A stretch of 64,000 nucleotides of DNA from Nitrospirillum amazonense (GTDB lineage Bacteria; Pseudomonadota; Alphaproteobacteria; Azospirillales; Azospirillaceae), in assembly GCF_007828035.1 (NCBI RefSeq), contig NZ_VITV01000004.1, positions 139,559-203,558 of the forward strand, read 5' to 3'. Of the stretch, positions 8,701 to 16,058 are shown one piece after another (position 1 is the first letter of the stretch; every line of letters begins with the position of its first letter). The notes beneath the pieces are model-generated. The model made no database searches. It saw only the letters and a list, made by a program, of their open reading frames with translations, and was not told the origin of the DNA. Made by a program: the position numbers and the translations under genes.

Positions 8701-10379
8701 AGGCTGTCGATGGGCGGGTTGGTGACCTGGCTGAAGTTCTGACGGAAATAGTGGTGCAGGCCCCGGTAGCGGTCGGACAGCACGGCCAGCGGGCTGTCGT
8801 CGCCCATGGAGCCCACGGCCTCCTTCGCGTCCTCCACCATGGGGTGCAGGATGGTCTCCACATCCTCCATGGAGATGCCGTAGGCCACCTGGCGGCGGCG
8901 CAGCTGGTCGCGGCTGAGCTCGGCCGTGGCGGCGGGCGCCCCCTTCACCAGGTCGTCCAGCGCCGTGATGTGGCGCACCCAGCTGCCGTAGGGCTTGCTG
9001 GCGGCCAGGGTGTCCTTGATCTCGCGGTCCTTGTAGAGGCGGCCTTCGGCCAGGTCCAAGGCGATCATCTGCCCGGGCCCGAGGCGGCCCTTTTCCTGCA
9101 CCGAATACTCCTCGACCTTGGTCATGCCCGTCTCGGAACCGGCGATCAGCAGGCCGTCGCCGGTGACGACGTAGCGCATGGGGCGCAGGCCGTTGCGGTC
9201 CATGCCGCCCACGACCCAGCGGCCGTCATACATGGCCAGCGCCGCCGGGCCGTCCCACGGCTCCATGACCGCGTTGGCGTAGCTGTACAGGTCGCGGTGG
9301 TTCTGCGGCATGGTCTCGCGATCGGACCAAGCCTCCGGCACCAGCATGGTCTTGACCATAGGGGCGGAGCGGCCGGAGCGCACCAGCACCTCGAACACGG
9401 CGTCCAGGCAGGCGCTGTCCGACCCACCGGCGGGGATGATGGGCTTCACGTCTTCGATCAGGTTGCCGAAGATCTCGTGACCCATGCGGGTCTCGTGCGC
9501 CTTCATCCAGTTGACGTTGCCGCGCAGCGTGTTGACCTCGCCGTTGTGCGCCAGCATGCGGAAGGGCTGGGCCAGCCACCAGGTGGGGAAGGTGTTGGTG
9601 GAGTAGCGCTGGTGGTAGATGGCGAAGTTGGACTCGAAGCGCTCGTCCAGCAGGTCCGGATAGAAGGACGTCAGCTGCTCGGCCAGGAACATGCCCTTGT
9701 AGATGATGGAGCGGCACGACAGCGTGCAGATGTAGAAGTCGCTGATGCTCTCCGCCTTCACCGCCTTCTCGATACGGCGGCGGATGACGTAGAGGTCACG
9801 CTCCAGCTGGTCTTCCGGGATGTTGCGCGGGTTGCCCACCATGATCTGCTCGATCTCGGGGCGGGTGGCGTTGGCCTTCTCGCCGATGATCTCGATGTTG
9901 ATGGGAACCTGGCGCCAGCCATAGATGGTGTAGCCGAACTTCAGGATTTCCGTCTCGACGATGCAGCGGCAGCGCTCCTGCGCCTCCATGTCGGTGCGGG
10001 GCAGGAAGACCTGGCCGACGGAGATCAGGCCGTCCGGCGGCAGGTGGCCGCTGCGGGCCACATGCTCGCGGAAGAAGCTCTGCGGGATCTGCAGGTGGAT
10101 GCCGGCGCCGTCGCCGGTCTTGCCATCGGCGTCGACGGCGCCGCGATGCCACAGGGCGCTGAGCGCCTCCACCGCCTTCTCCACGACGGAGCGGCGGGGC
10201 TTGCCGTCGATGGCTGCGACGAAGCCAACGCCGCAGGCGTCATGCTCCATCTCCGGGGACCAGACGTGCGCCGCTTCCAGGCGGGCGGCGCTGGCGCGGT
10301 AGCGCTCGACGAACTCGGCGCCGGTCCCGGTTCCATTGGAAACGGAAAGGGGGCTGCCGTTTTCGATCATCTCGCTCAT
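5799..10379 (-). CDS. gltB: Glutamate synthase (NADPH), large subunit
   Basis: Alpha subunit of GOGAT, which makes two glutamates from glutamine and 2-oxoglutarate. Length 1526 aa, normal for the bacterial alpha subunit. The mature enzyme should start at Cys49 (HDACGVGF), the nucleophile of the class II glutaminase domain, exposed by removal of a short propeptide. The amidotransferase domain occupies about residues 49-430, a central domain about 500-780, the FMN-binding synthase barrel about 830-1200, and the gltB beta-helix (GXXGXXXG repeats) about 1270-1490. The 3Fe-4S cysteines are in GCIMVRQCHSNTCPVGVC. Its start lies 12 bp after the stop of gltD, so both are translated from one mRNA with gltD first. 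Confidence 0.97.
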   Translation of the reverse strand: MSEMIENGSPLSVSNGTGTGAEFVERYRASAARLEAAHVWSPEMEHDACGVGFVAAIDGKPRRSVVEKAVEALSALWHRGAVDADGKTGDGAGIHLQIPQSFFREHVARSGHLPPDGLISVGQVFLPRTDMEAQERCRCIVETEILKFGYTIYGWRQVPINIEIIGEKANATRPEIEQIMVGNPRNIPEDQLERDLYVIRRRIEKAVKAESISDFYICTLSCRSIIYKGMFLAEQLTSFYPDLLDERFESNFAIYHQRYSTNTFPTWWLAQPFRMLAHNGEVNTLRGNVNWMKAHETRMGHEIFGNLIEDVKPIIPAGGSDSACLDAVFEVLVRSGRSAPMVKTMLVPEAWSDRETMPQNHRDLYSYANAVMEPWDGPAALAMYDGRWVVGGMDRNGLRPMRYVVTGDGLLIAGSETGMTKVEEYSVQEKGRLGPGQMIALDLAEGRLYKDREIKDTLAASKPYGSWVRHITALDDLVKGAPAATAELSRDQLRRRQVAYGISMEDVETILHPMVEDAKEAVGSMGDDSPLAVLSDRYRGLHHYFRQNFSQVTNPPIDSLREQRVMSLKTRLGNLGNILDEDDSQTRLLQLETPVLTTAEFIAMRRYMGDTAAEIDCTFDPDGGEFAMTDALRRVRQEAEDAVRGGATHLILTDEAMGPGRAALPMILVTGAVHTHLIRQQLRTFTSVNVRAGECLDVHYVAVLIGVGATTVNAYLAQEAIADRQRRGLFGDMPLEKCLERYKKAINEGLLKIMSKMGISIVSSYRGGLNFEAVGLSRSLVAEHFPGMISRISGLGLVGIQKDVLEQHALAWNEEVVALPIGGFYKFRKGGDRHAWEGGLIHLLQQAVSNDSYSTFKRYSEGVHKRPPLQLRDLLDFRPSKGKVAVDEVESITAIRKRFITPAMSLGALSPEAHGTLNVAMNRIGAKSDSGEGGEDPARFKPDANGDNWNSAIKQVASGRFGVTAEYLNQCREIEIKVAQGAKPGEGGQLPGFKVTDLIARLRHSTPGVMLISPPPHHDIYSIEDLAQLIYDLKQINPDAKVCVKLVSRSGIGTIAAGVAKAGADVILVSGNVGGTGASPQTSVKFAGLPWEMGLSEVQQVLTLNRLRHRVTLRTDGGLKTGRDIVMAAMLGAEEFGVGTASLIAMGCIMVRQCHSNTCPVGVCVQDESLRQKFVGTPEKVVNLFSFMAEEVREILASLGFRSLQEVIGRTDLLHQVSRGAVHLDDLDLNPLLAQADPAGDSARYCTQVGRNEVPDTLDAQMIRDARQLFDDGEKMQLAYNVQNTHRAIGTRMSAMITRKFGMSGLQPGHCTVRLRGSAGQSLGAFAVQGLTLEVFGDANDYVGKGLSGGTIIVRPMTATPLKSNENTIIGNTVLYGATAGKLFAAGQAGERFAVRNSGATVVVEGCGSNGCEYMTGGMVVILGGVGDNFAAGMTGGMAFVYDQTGTLPLHINPDSVIFQRIEVQHYEDMLVSLIEEHVARTQSRWAMTLLNDWPLVRGHFWQVVPKEMLHRLAVPVVPPQALSAE

Positions 10380-10391
10380 CTCAAATCCCCC

Positions 10392-11837
10392 TTACTCGGC
10401 GGCCAGCGCGGCGGCGGCGCGGGCGGTGATATAGTTATGGATGCCGGCGGCGGCGTCGCGGCCGTCGCGGATGCCCCAGACGACCAGGGAGGCGCCGCGC
10501 ACGATGTCGCCGGCGGCGAACACGCCTTCCAGGTTGGTCATCAGGGTGCGCGGGTCGGCCATGACGGTGCCCCAGCGGCTGACCTTCAGGCCCGGCTCAC
10601 CGAACAGGGTGGGCAGCGGCTCGGGATCGAAGCCCAGGGCCTTGATCACCAGATCGGCCTCCAGCGTGAAGGCGGAGCCCTCGATGGGCTGCGGCGTCTG
10701 TCGGCCTGAGGCGTCTGCCACACCCATGTGCATGCGGTGGGCGCGCACGCCCGTCACCTGGCGGTCGCCCAGGAAGGCGTCCGGGGCGGCCTGCCACACG
10801 AACTCCACGCCCTCTTCCTCGGCATGGGCCACCTCGCGCTGGCTGCCCGGCATGTTGGCGCGGTTGCGGCGGTACAGGCACTTCACCGACTTCGCCCCCT
10901 GGCGGATGGCGGTGCGCACGCAGTCCATGGCGGTGTCGCCGCCGCCGATGACGACGACGTTCTTGCCCTTGGCGTTCAGGCGGCCGTTCTCGAAATCCAC
11001 CACCGTGTCGCCCAGGCCGGTGCGGTTGCTGGCGGTCAGGTAGTCCAGCGCCGGGACGATGCCGTCCACGCCGCTGCCCGGGCCTTCCAGTTCACGCGCC
11101 TTGTAGACGCCGGTGGCGATCAGGATGGCGTCGTGCTGTACCCGCAGCTGGCCCAGCGTGGCGTGGCGGCCGACCTCGAAGCCCAAATGGAAGACGACGC
11201 CGGCGTCGGCCAACAGCTTGGCCCGGCGCTCCACCACCTCCTTCTCCAGCTTGAAGCCGGGGATGCCGTAGATCAGCAGGCCGCCGACGCGGTCGTAGCG
11301 GTCGTAGACATGCACCTGATAGCCCTTGCGGCGCAGCTGGTCGGCCGCGGCCAGGCCGGCGGGGCCGGCGCCGATGATGCCGACGCTCTGCGGCCGCTCG
11401 CGCACTGGGGCGGCCGGCTTCACCCAGCCGCGTTCCCAGGCCGTGTCGGTGATGTACTTCTCGACGGCGCCGATGGTGACGGTGCCGTGGGTCGACTGCT
11501 CGATGGTGCAGTTGCCCTCGCACAAACGGTCCTGCGGGCAGATGCGCCCGCAGATCTCGGGGAAATTGTTGGTGGCCTGCGAGACCTCATAGGCCTCTTC
11601 CAGGCGGCCCTCGGCCGTCAGCTTCAGCCAGTCGGGGATGTTGTTGGAGACGGGGCAGTGCACCTGGCAGAAGGGCACACCGCATTGGGAACAGCGCGAG
11701 GCCTGGGTGGCTGCCTGATCGTCCGCGAAACGGGCGTAAATCTCGTCGAAATCCTGCCGGCGCAGCGCGGGCTCGCGTTTGTCAGGCATTTGCTGGTCCG
11801 TGTGGACGAACTGGAGCATCTGCTGCTTCTGCGCCAT
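10392..11837 (-). CDS. gltD: Glutamate synthase (NADPH), small subunit
   Basis: Beta subunit of GOGAT, 481 aa. It takes electrons from NADPH through FAD and passes them over iron-sulfur clusters to GltB. Cysteines 49, 52, 57 and 61 (CSQCGVPFCQVHC) and 96, 100, 106 and 110 (CGRICPQDRLCEGNC) are the ferredoxin-like cluster ligands. The FAD-binding GIIGAGPAGLAAA starts near residue 153 and the NADPH-binding VVIGGGDTAMD near 277. The open frame continues 49 codons upstream, but ATG 11837 is the likely start: it begins MAQKQQMLQF and has AAGGATCAAGG just ahead. It is the first gene of the gltD-gltB transcription unit. Confidence 0.96.
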   Translation of the reverse strand: MAQKQQMLQFVHTDQQMPDKREPALRRQDFDEIYARFADDQAATQASRCSQCGVPFCQVHCPVSNNIPDWLKLTAEGRLEEAYEVSQATNNFPEICGRICPQDRLCEGNCTIEQSTHGTVTIGAVEKYITDTAWERGWVKPAAPVRERPQSVGIIGAGPAGLAAADQLRRKGYQVHVYDRYDRVGGLLIYGIPGFKLEKEVVERRAKLLADAGVVFHLGFEVGRHATLGQLRVQHDAILIATGVYKARELEGPGSGVDGIVPALDYLTASNRTGLGDTVVDFENGRLNAKGKNVVVIGGGDTAMDCVRTAIRQGAKSVKCLYRRNRANMPGSQREVAHAEEEGVEFVWQAAPDAFLGDRQVTGVRAHRMHMGVADASGRQTPQPIEGSAFTLEADLVIKALGFDPEPLPTLFGEPGLKVSRWGTVMADPRTLMTNLEGVFAAGDIVRGASLVVWGIRDGRDAAAGIHNYITARAAAALAAE

Positions 11838-12288
11838 GGCCTTGATCCTTCGTGCTCTGCCCCGACGACCCGTGCGGTGGCCGGCGGAGATGTTCCCCGT
11901 CTCGCCCGCGCCGCGGCAAGGCGCCGGGTCACGGGCTTGCGCACAAGCGGGTGCGCCGAGTTCATATAAGTCGTTATGCCCCACCGCTCCAGCACTTTTT
12001 TCACGTTATGTCAGCTTAACTGTCCTATTGCACATCAAGCACGTGACTCGCGTGTGGAAAAGCGGTGACCGGTCCATTCGCACCCGCGGTAAATAGTACC
12101 AATTTGTTTACTATATGCACTCATATCGTTGATTTTGCTACAAACGCGGAATGAGAATTCCTGTCACGCGACAGCATCCGCTTTCCCAAGCCGCTGTCGC
12201 CGCCCGGCGCGACCGCTGCTATAAGCAGGCTGCCATCCAGCGGTCGGGTCCCGTCCGGCCGCCAATCGCCCCTAGACGTTGAGGCGCC
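11838..12288. other. Divergent promoter region gltD / uppP
   Basis: A 451-bp gap between two genes pointing away from each other, so it must hold both promoters. The part from 12085 to 12130 is AT-rich. A short inverted repeat CTGTC-ACGC-GACAG lies at 12161-12174. I looked for the sigma-54 pattern GGCAC-N5-TTGC near gltD and did not find a good match. No gene is seen. Confidence 0.5.
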
Positions 12289-13107
12289 ATGTCTTTTTTG
12301 CAGACCCTGATCTTCGCGATCATCCAGGGCATCACCGAGCTTTTCCCCATCAGCAGCGTCGCCCACGGGGTGCTGACGCCCTTCCTGCTGGGGTGGGGCC
12401 TGGACCAGGCCTTTCTTAAGGAACACTTCCTGCCCTATCTGGTGATGCTGCACCTGGGCACGGCGGCGGCCCTGCTGGTGTTCTTCTGGCGCGATTGGGT
12501 CAACCTGCTGGCGGGTGTGGTCAAGGGGGGGCCGGACCGCCGTGTGCTGGCCCTGCTGGTTGTCGGCACCATTCCCGCCGCCATCCTGGGCCTGGCCTTC
12601 GAGAAGGTGCTGCGCGCCGCTTTCAGCGATCCGTTCAACGCCGCCATCTTCCTGATCGTGAACGGCTTCCTGCTGTTTTTCGGCGAGCGGCTGCGCGGCC
12701 GGGGTGAACGCACCCTGGCGGAATTGAGCTTCGTCCAGGCCCTGCTGATCGGCCTGGCGCAGTCGCTGGCCCTGATCCCCGGCTTCTCCCGCTCCGGCGC
12801 CAGCATGGTGGCGGGCTTTTGGGCCGGCCTGAAGCATGAGGAGGCCGCGCGCTTCTCCATGCTGTTGGCCACCCCCATCATCGCCGGCGCCAGCCTGCTG
12901 GTGGTGCCCAAGATGCTGCGCCAGGCGGAGGGCGATGTGATCCAGAGCGCGCTGGTGGGTGGCGCGGTCTCTGGCGTTTGCGCCCTGGTCGCCGTCTGGG
13001 CGCTGATGCGCTGGTTCAAGCGCAACGAGATCGACGCGATGCGCCCCTTCGCCTTCTACTGCTGGGCCCTGGGCGCAGTGGTGCTGGGGATGATTTATAT
13101 CGGATAA
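12289..13107 (+). CDS. uppP: Undecaprenyl-diphosphatase
   Basis: Integral inner-membrane phosphatase (BacA/UppP) that recycles undecaprenyl diphosphate to the monophosphate lipid carrier for peptidoglycan and O-antigen synthesis; overproduction is known to give bacitracin resistance. The 272-aa length fits the family. The first signature IIQGITELFPISSVAHG is at residues 9-25, the second, LIPGFSRSGASM, near residue 163. About seven or eight hydrophobic segments are visible. It stands alone between a divergent gltD and a terminator at 13144. The first signature usually reads EFLPVSSSGH; here ELFPISSVAHG is a mild variant that keeps the acidic residue and the histidine. Confidence 0.95.
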   Translation: MSFLQTLIFAIIQGITELFPISSVAHGVLTPFLLGWGLDQAFLKEHFLPYLVMLHLGTAAALLVFFWRDWVNLLAGVVKGGPDRRVLALLVVGTIPAAILGLAFEKVLRAAFSDPFNAAIFLIVNGFLLFFGERLRGRGERTLAELSFVQALLIGLAQSLALIPGFSRSGASMVAGFWAGLKHEEAARFSMLLATPIIAGASLLVVPKMLRQAEGDVIQSALVGGAVSGVCALVAVWALMRWFKRNEIDAMRPFAFYCWALGAVVLGMIYIG

Positions 13108-13143
13108 GGAGCGCCTTCCGGGCGTCGCCGAATCGGCAACGAA

Positions 13144-13180
13144 AAGGGCGCCTCCCGGCCGGGAGGCGCCCTTATTCTTA
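13144..13180 (+). terminator. uppP terminator
   Basis: Very strong hairpin: AAGGGCGCCTCCCGG (13144-13158) is directly followed by its reverse complement (13159-13173), then TATTCTTATT. It lies 37 bp after uppP and is symmetrical enough to stop transcription from both sides. Confidence 0.85.
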
Positions 13181-13209
13181 TTCGGCATCAGCCACAAATG
13201 GCTCAGGTC

Positions 13210-13337
13210 AACGGCTTGAGGACTGTCTTATGCCGTTGTAGGACGCGACTGCGTCCGCCGGACCTTTGCGGAGAGCGAAGCGGACCGCAAAGGGAGGAAG
13301 CCAAGCCCGCGGATGCGGGCGCCCGGCACCTGAGGGA
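13210..13337 (+). repeat. Multi-hairpin intergenic repeat, copy R1
   Basis: Forward copy of the dispersed family. hp0 AACGGC/GCCGTT (13210-13215/13232-13237), GTAGG, hp1 GGACGC-GACT-GCGTCC (13241-13256), hp2 CCTTTGCGG/CCGCAAAGG (13263-13271/13285-13293, 9 bp), linker with GGAAGCCAAG, hp3 GCCCGC-GGAT-GCGGGC (13305-13320), tail ending TGAGGGA. The tail stops 5 nt from the stop codon of the minus-strand SDR gene, so in that mRNA it would be 3' UTR. Confidence 0.85.
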
Positions 13338-13342
13338 CGCAA

Positions 13343-14347
13343 TCAATAATGCGTGCCGTGGGCGTCGATCTTGGTCAGCGCCGGCAGGGACGGCCCCTGG
13401 CGATGGCTGTCGTAACGGCCGGCCAACTGGAAGCGATCCAGGTAGGTCGGCAGGATCACCTCGGCGGCGGTGGGCGTGACACCCAAGTCGGCCAAGCCCG
13501 GCAGCTTACCGGACAGGACATTGTCGCTCTTCAGCAGGGTCACCTGGTCGCGGGTCAGCGGCTTGCCGGGCACCATCTCCAGAAAGGTGGCCTGCAGGCT
13601 GGCCAGGCCCCAGGGCAGGGACACCAAGCGGGTCTTACGGCCGGTCAGGTCCAGGACCAGCTGGATCAGTTCGCGGAAGCTGTAGGCGCGGGGGCCGCCC
13701 AGCTCGAAGGTCTTGCCCTCGGCGCCGGCGCGGGTCACGGCGTTAATGATGGCATCGGCCACGTCACCGACATAGACGGGCTGGAAGCGGGTGGCGCCGC
13801 CGCCGATCAGCGGCACGAAGGGCAGCGTCTTGGCCATCCCGGCGAAGCGGTTGAAGAAATTGTCCTCAGGCCCGAAGACGACGCTGGGACGCAGGATGGT
13901 CGCCTCGGGGAACACGGCGCGGACCGCCTGCTCCCCCGCCGCCTTGCTGCGGGCGTAGGCGGAGCGGGAATTGGCGTCGGCGCCCAGGGCGGAGACGTGC
14001 ACCAGGCGGGCGACATCGGCCCCCTTGGCCAGGCGGGCGATGCGGCCGGCGGCCTCGGCATGCACCAGGTCGAAGCGCTGGCGCCCGCTTTCGGCCAGGA
14101 TGCCCATCAGGTTGATGACGATGTCGGCGCCCTGGATGGCGCGGGCGACGGAGGCGTCGTCGGCGATGTCCACGGCCATGGGGACGATCTGGCCCACGGC
14201 GCCGTTCATCTTGAGGAAGGCGGCCTCGCCCGGGTGGCGGGCGGGCACGCGGATGACGCAGCCCGTCTTGGCCAGGCGCCGGATGACATGGCGGCCGATG
14301 AAGCCGGCCCCGCCGAACACGGTGGCGATACGAATGCTAGTGCCCAT
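13343..14347 (-). CDS. NAD(P)-binding SDR, complex I NDUFA9-like family
   Basis: A 334-aa extended short-chain dehydrogenase-like protein. The nucleotide-binding motif VFGGAGFIGRHV is at residues 9-20, with an YARSK pair (the usual YxxxK position) near residue 140 and a GGPRAYSFREL segment near 225. Bacterial members of this group are often named complex I NDUFA9 subunit family protein or NAD-dependent epimerase; a real role in respiratory complex I or ubiquinone synthesis is not established here. ATG 14347 is chosen; a GTG at 14368 would add seven residues. Its stop codon is followed within 5 nt by repeat copy R1. It converges with uppP. Confidence 0.85.
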   Translation of the reverse strand: MGTSIRIATVFGGAGFIGRHVIRRLAKTGCVIRVPARHPGEAAFLKMNGAVGQIVPMAVDIADDASVARAIQGADIVINLMGILAESGRQRFDLVHAEAAGRIARLAKGADVARLVHVSALGADANSRSAYARSKAAGEQAVRAVFPEATILRPSVVFGPEDNFFNRFAGMAKTLPFVPLIGGGATRFQPVYVGDVADAIINAVTRAGAEGKTFELGGPRAYSFRELIQLVLDLTGRKTRLVSLPWGLASLQATFLEMVPGKPLTRDQVTLLKSDNVLSGKLPGLADLGVTPTAAEVILPTYLDRFQLAGRYDSHRQGPSLPALTKIDAHGTHY

Positions 14348-14602
14348 CCTCTTAGACCCTCTGCCCACTAAACGAATGACCCGCCGGACCTGTTGGTTCC
14401 GACCATACCCGCATGCGGGGGGTGACCGGGGCCGGCGGCGGCCGGAGACCCAAGCTTATAGCGAAGCCCGCGGGCGAGGGCTAGGCGCTTGGCCAAGGCC
14501 TGAAATGCAAGGAGAAGGACGCGCCCATGCACATGCGTGGGCGCGCGCAGCAGGGCGGCGGACGCCCCTTCACAAAAAACGAAAAGGGCCGAAAGAAGAG
14601 TA

Positions 14603-14631
14603 TTGACAGGCCCCGGCCATGATCGTAATTA
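14603..14631 (+). promoter_or_regulatory. Strong sigma-70 promoter of first tRNA-Leu
   Basis: Perfect -35 TTGACA (14603-14608), a 17-bp spacer, and -10 TAATTA (14626-14631). Initiation near 14638 would place the start about 7 nt before the mature tRNA. Confidence 0.85.
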
Positions 14632-14644
14632 GGCGGCCCGCGCT

Positions 14645-14731
14645 GCCCAGGTGGCGGAATTGGTAGACGCGCAGGTTTCAGGTACCTGTGGCAGAGATGT
14701 CGTGGAAGTTCGAGTCTTCTCCTGGGCACCA
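14645..14731 (+). tRNA. tRNA-Leu (anticodon CAG), copy 1
   Basis: An 87-nt class II tRNA with encoded CCA. The acceptor arms GCCCAGG and CCTGGGC pair perfectly. The anticodon stem CAGGT/ACCTG closes the loop TTCAGGT, giving anticodon CAG for CUG leucine codons. A long variable arm precedes the T arm (GTTCGAGTC). Its transcript is framed by the promoter at 14603 and a terminator at 14754. The sequence is identical to the copy at 15005. Confidence 0.96.
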
Positions 14732-14753
14732 ATTACAGCGCGGGTTCAACGCA

Positions 14754-14796
14754 GGGCCGCCGTGTTCCAAATGGAACCGGCGGCCCGCGGCGTTTC
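14754..14796 (+). terminator. Terminator of first tRNA-Leu unit
   Basis: GGGCCGCCG (14754-14762) pairs with CGGCGGCCC (14778-14786), and inside it GTTCC pairs with GGAAC, with one bulged T. CGGCGTTTCTGG follows. The same structure follows the second tRNA copy with changes in the loop. Confidence 0.75.
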
Positions 14797-14962
14797 TGGG
14801 GTCCGCTGACGCGTCGAACAGCGCCATCCTTCCCATCGAATACCTGACTGGTCGCCCCGTCCCCCCCCTCGACCTGGACGGGCGGGATCGGCGCCGTGCA
14901 TGGGACCATCCCAGCGCCTGGCGCCACCGTCAAAAAAATTCAAAGGCGCCAAAAGAAGGGTG

Positions 14963-14991
14963 TTGACAGGCCCCGGCCATAATCGTACTTA
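14963..14991 (+). promoter_or_regulatory. Sigma-70 promoter of second tRNA-Leu
   Basis: TTGACA (14963-14968), 17-bp spacer, TACTTA (14986-14991). It is the same as the first promoter except for two changes, one of them in the -10 box (TACTTA instead of TAATTA), so it is probably slightly weaker or stronger by that position alone. Confidence 0.8.
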
Positions 14992-15004
14992 GGCGGCCCG
15001 CGCT

Positions 15005-15091
15005 GCCCAGGTGGCGGAATTGGTAGACGCGCAGGTTTCAGGTACCTGTGGCAGAGATGTCGTGGAAGTTCGAGTCTTCTCCTGGGCACCA
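15005..15091 (+). tRNA. tRNA-Leu (anticodon CAG), copy 2
   Basis: Identical over all 87 nt to the tRNA at 14645, exactly 360 bp downstream, with CCA encoded. It belongs to a tandem duplication that includes promoter and terminator. CUG is the dominant leucine codon in this GC-rich sequence, so a second gene copy for the CAG anticodon is plausible by demand. Confidence 0.96.
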
Positions 15092-15115
15092 ATTCAGCGC
15101 GGGTTTAAGGTCGCA

Positions 15116-15162
15116 GGGCCGCCGATGTTCCGATGGAACGCCGGCGGCCCGCGGCGTTTCTG
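15116..15162 (+). terminator. Terminator of second tRNA-Leu unit
   Basis: GGGCCGCCG (15116-15124) with CGGCGGCCC (15142-15150), inner GTTCC/GGAAC (15127-15131/15135-15139), followed by GCGGCGTTTCTGG. Same design as at 14754. Confidence 0.75.
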
Positions 15163-15237
15163 GGGTTCGCTTTCGCGGGATGCCCCGGCGCCGGCGGGCC
15201 TTCCTCGGCAGCCCCTCCAGCATGAAGGACCGGTTTG

Positions 15238-15849
15238 ATGCCCATCGATCTCTATGACGGCGATTTGCCCGACGGCCTGGACCTGGGCCCGGTGGTGGCC
15301 ATCGACACCGAAACCATGGGGCTGAACCCGCACCGCGACCGCCTATGCCTGATCCAGCTGTCGTCCGGCGACGGGCGCTGCCACCTGGTGCAGCTGCACC
15401 AGGGCCAGTACGACGCCCCCAACCTGAAGCGCCTGCTGACCAATCCGGAACAGCTGAAGCTGTTCCACTTCGCCCGCTTCGATATCGCCGTGCTGAACCA
15501 GTATCTGGGCATCGTGACCGCCCCGGTCTACTGCACCAAGATCGCGTCCAAGCTGGTGCGCACCTATACCGACCGCCATGGCCTGAAGGATCTGTGCCGC
15601 GATCTGCTGGGCGTGGAGCTGTCCAAGCAGCAGCAGTCGTCCGACTGGGGTGCGGAGGAGCTGACGGCAGAGCAGCTGAAGTACGCCGCCTCCGACGTGC
15701 TGTACCTGCATGACATCAAGGCGAAGTTCGACGCCGTGCTGGCCCGCGAAGGCCGCACCGAGCTGGCCGAGGCCTGCTTCCGCTTCCTGCCGCACCGCGC
15801 CCTGCTGGACCTGAGCGGCTGGGACGAACCGGATATTTTCGCCCACTGA
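15238..15849 (+). CDS. nrnC: NrnC-type 3'-5' exoribonuclease (short RNase D)
   Basis: A 203-aa protein made only of the DEDDy exonuclease domain of the RNase D superfamily, without HRDC domains. That is the size and layout of NrnC, the alphaproteobacterial nanoRNase that degrades dinucleotides and short RNA. All catalytic residues are seen: Asp23 and Glu25 (AIDTETMGL), Asp82 (FARFDIAVL), Tyr149 and Asp153 (KYAASDVLYLHD). ATG 15238 has AAGGAC upstream and is preferred to the TTG one codon before. It lies just after the tRNA-Leu pair, which may be chance. A general tRNA-trimming RNase D activity is the alternative reading. Confidence 0.85.
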   Translation: MPIDLYDGDLPDGLDLGPVVAIDTETMGLNPHRDRLCLIQLSSGDGRCHLVQLHQGQYDAPNLKRLLTNPEQLKLFHFARFDIAVLNQYLGIVTAPVYCTKIASKLVRTYTDRHGLKDLCRDLLGVELSKQQQSSDWGAEELTAEQLKYAASDVLYLHDIKAKFDAVLAREGRTELAEACFRFLPHRALLDLSGWDEPDIFAH

Positions 15850-15920
15850 GGCGCCTTTCGGGGAAGGGGTCGCCCCCCTTCCCCCGGGTCCCGCGCGGGC
15901 GCGCCGCATGGGTGGGTAGC

Positions 15921-15950
15921 GCGCCGTCCCCCTGGAAAAAGGGACGGCGC
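15921..15950 (+). terminator. Hairpin after nrnC
   Basis: Perfect 10-bp stem GCGCCGTCCC (15921-15930) with GGGACGGCGC (15941-15950) and an A-rich loop. No U tract follows; it may stop transcription weakly before lptC. Confidence 0.5.
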
Positions 15951-16058
15951 ATGACGATTTGACCGTGGAATCACTGCTCAGTTAGATTGGGCCTCAACCG
16001 GTGGCGGCAGCCGCCGGACATGCCTGCGCCACAATTGGCGGCCAAACCCCGTGGAACC

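Noticed and set aside
5679-10709. Very long plus-strand open frames (687 and 973 codons) opposite gltB
   Set aside because: Shadow frames created by high GC content at third positions; their products are rich in His, Gly, Ala and Gln without domains, while the minus strand encodes unmistakable GltB.
11838-12288. Sigma-54 promoter for gltD
   Set aside because: Tempting because of nitrogen assimilation and the nearby rpoN, but no GGCAC-N5-TTGC match with both elements was found on the minus strand.
14481-14732. Minus-strand frame with RRLELPRHLCHRYLKPARL
   Set aside because: Antisense translation of tRNA-Leu; the same applies to the frame at 15038-15223 over the second tRNA-Leu.
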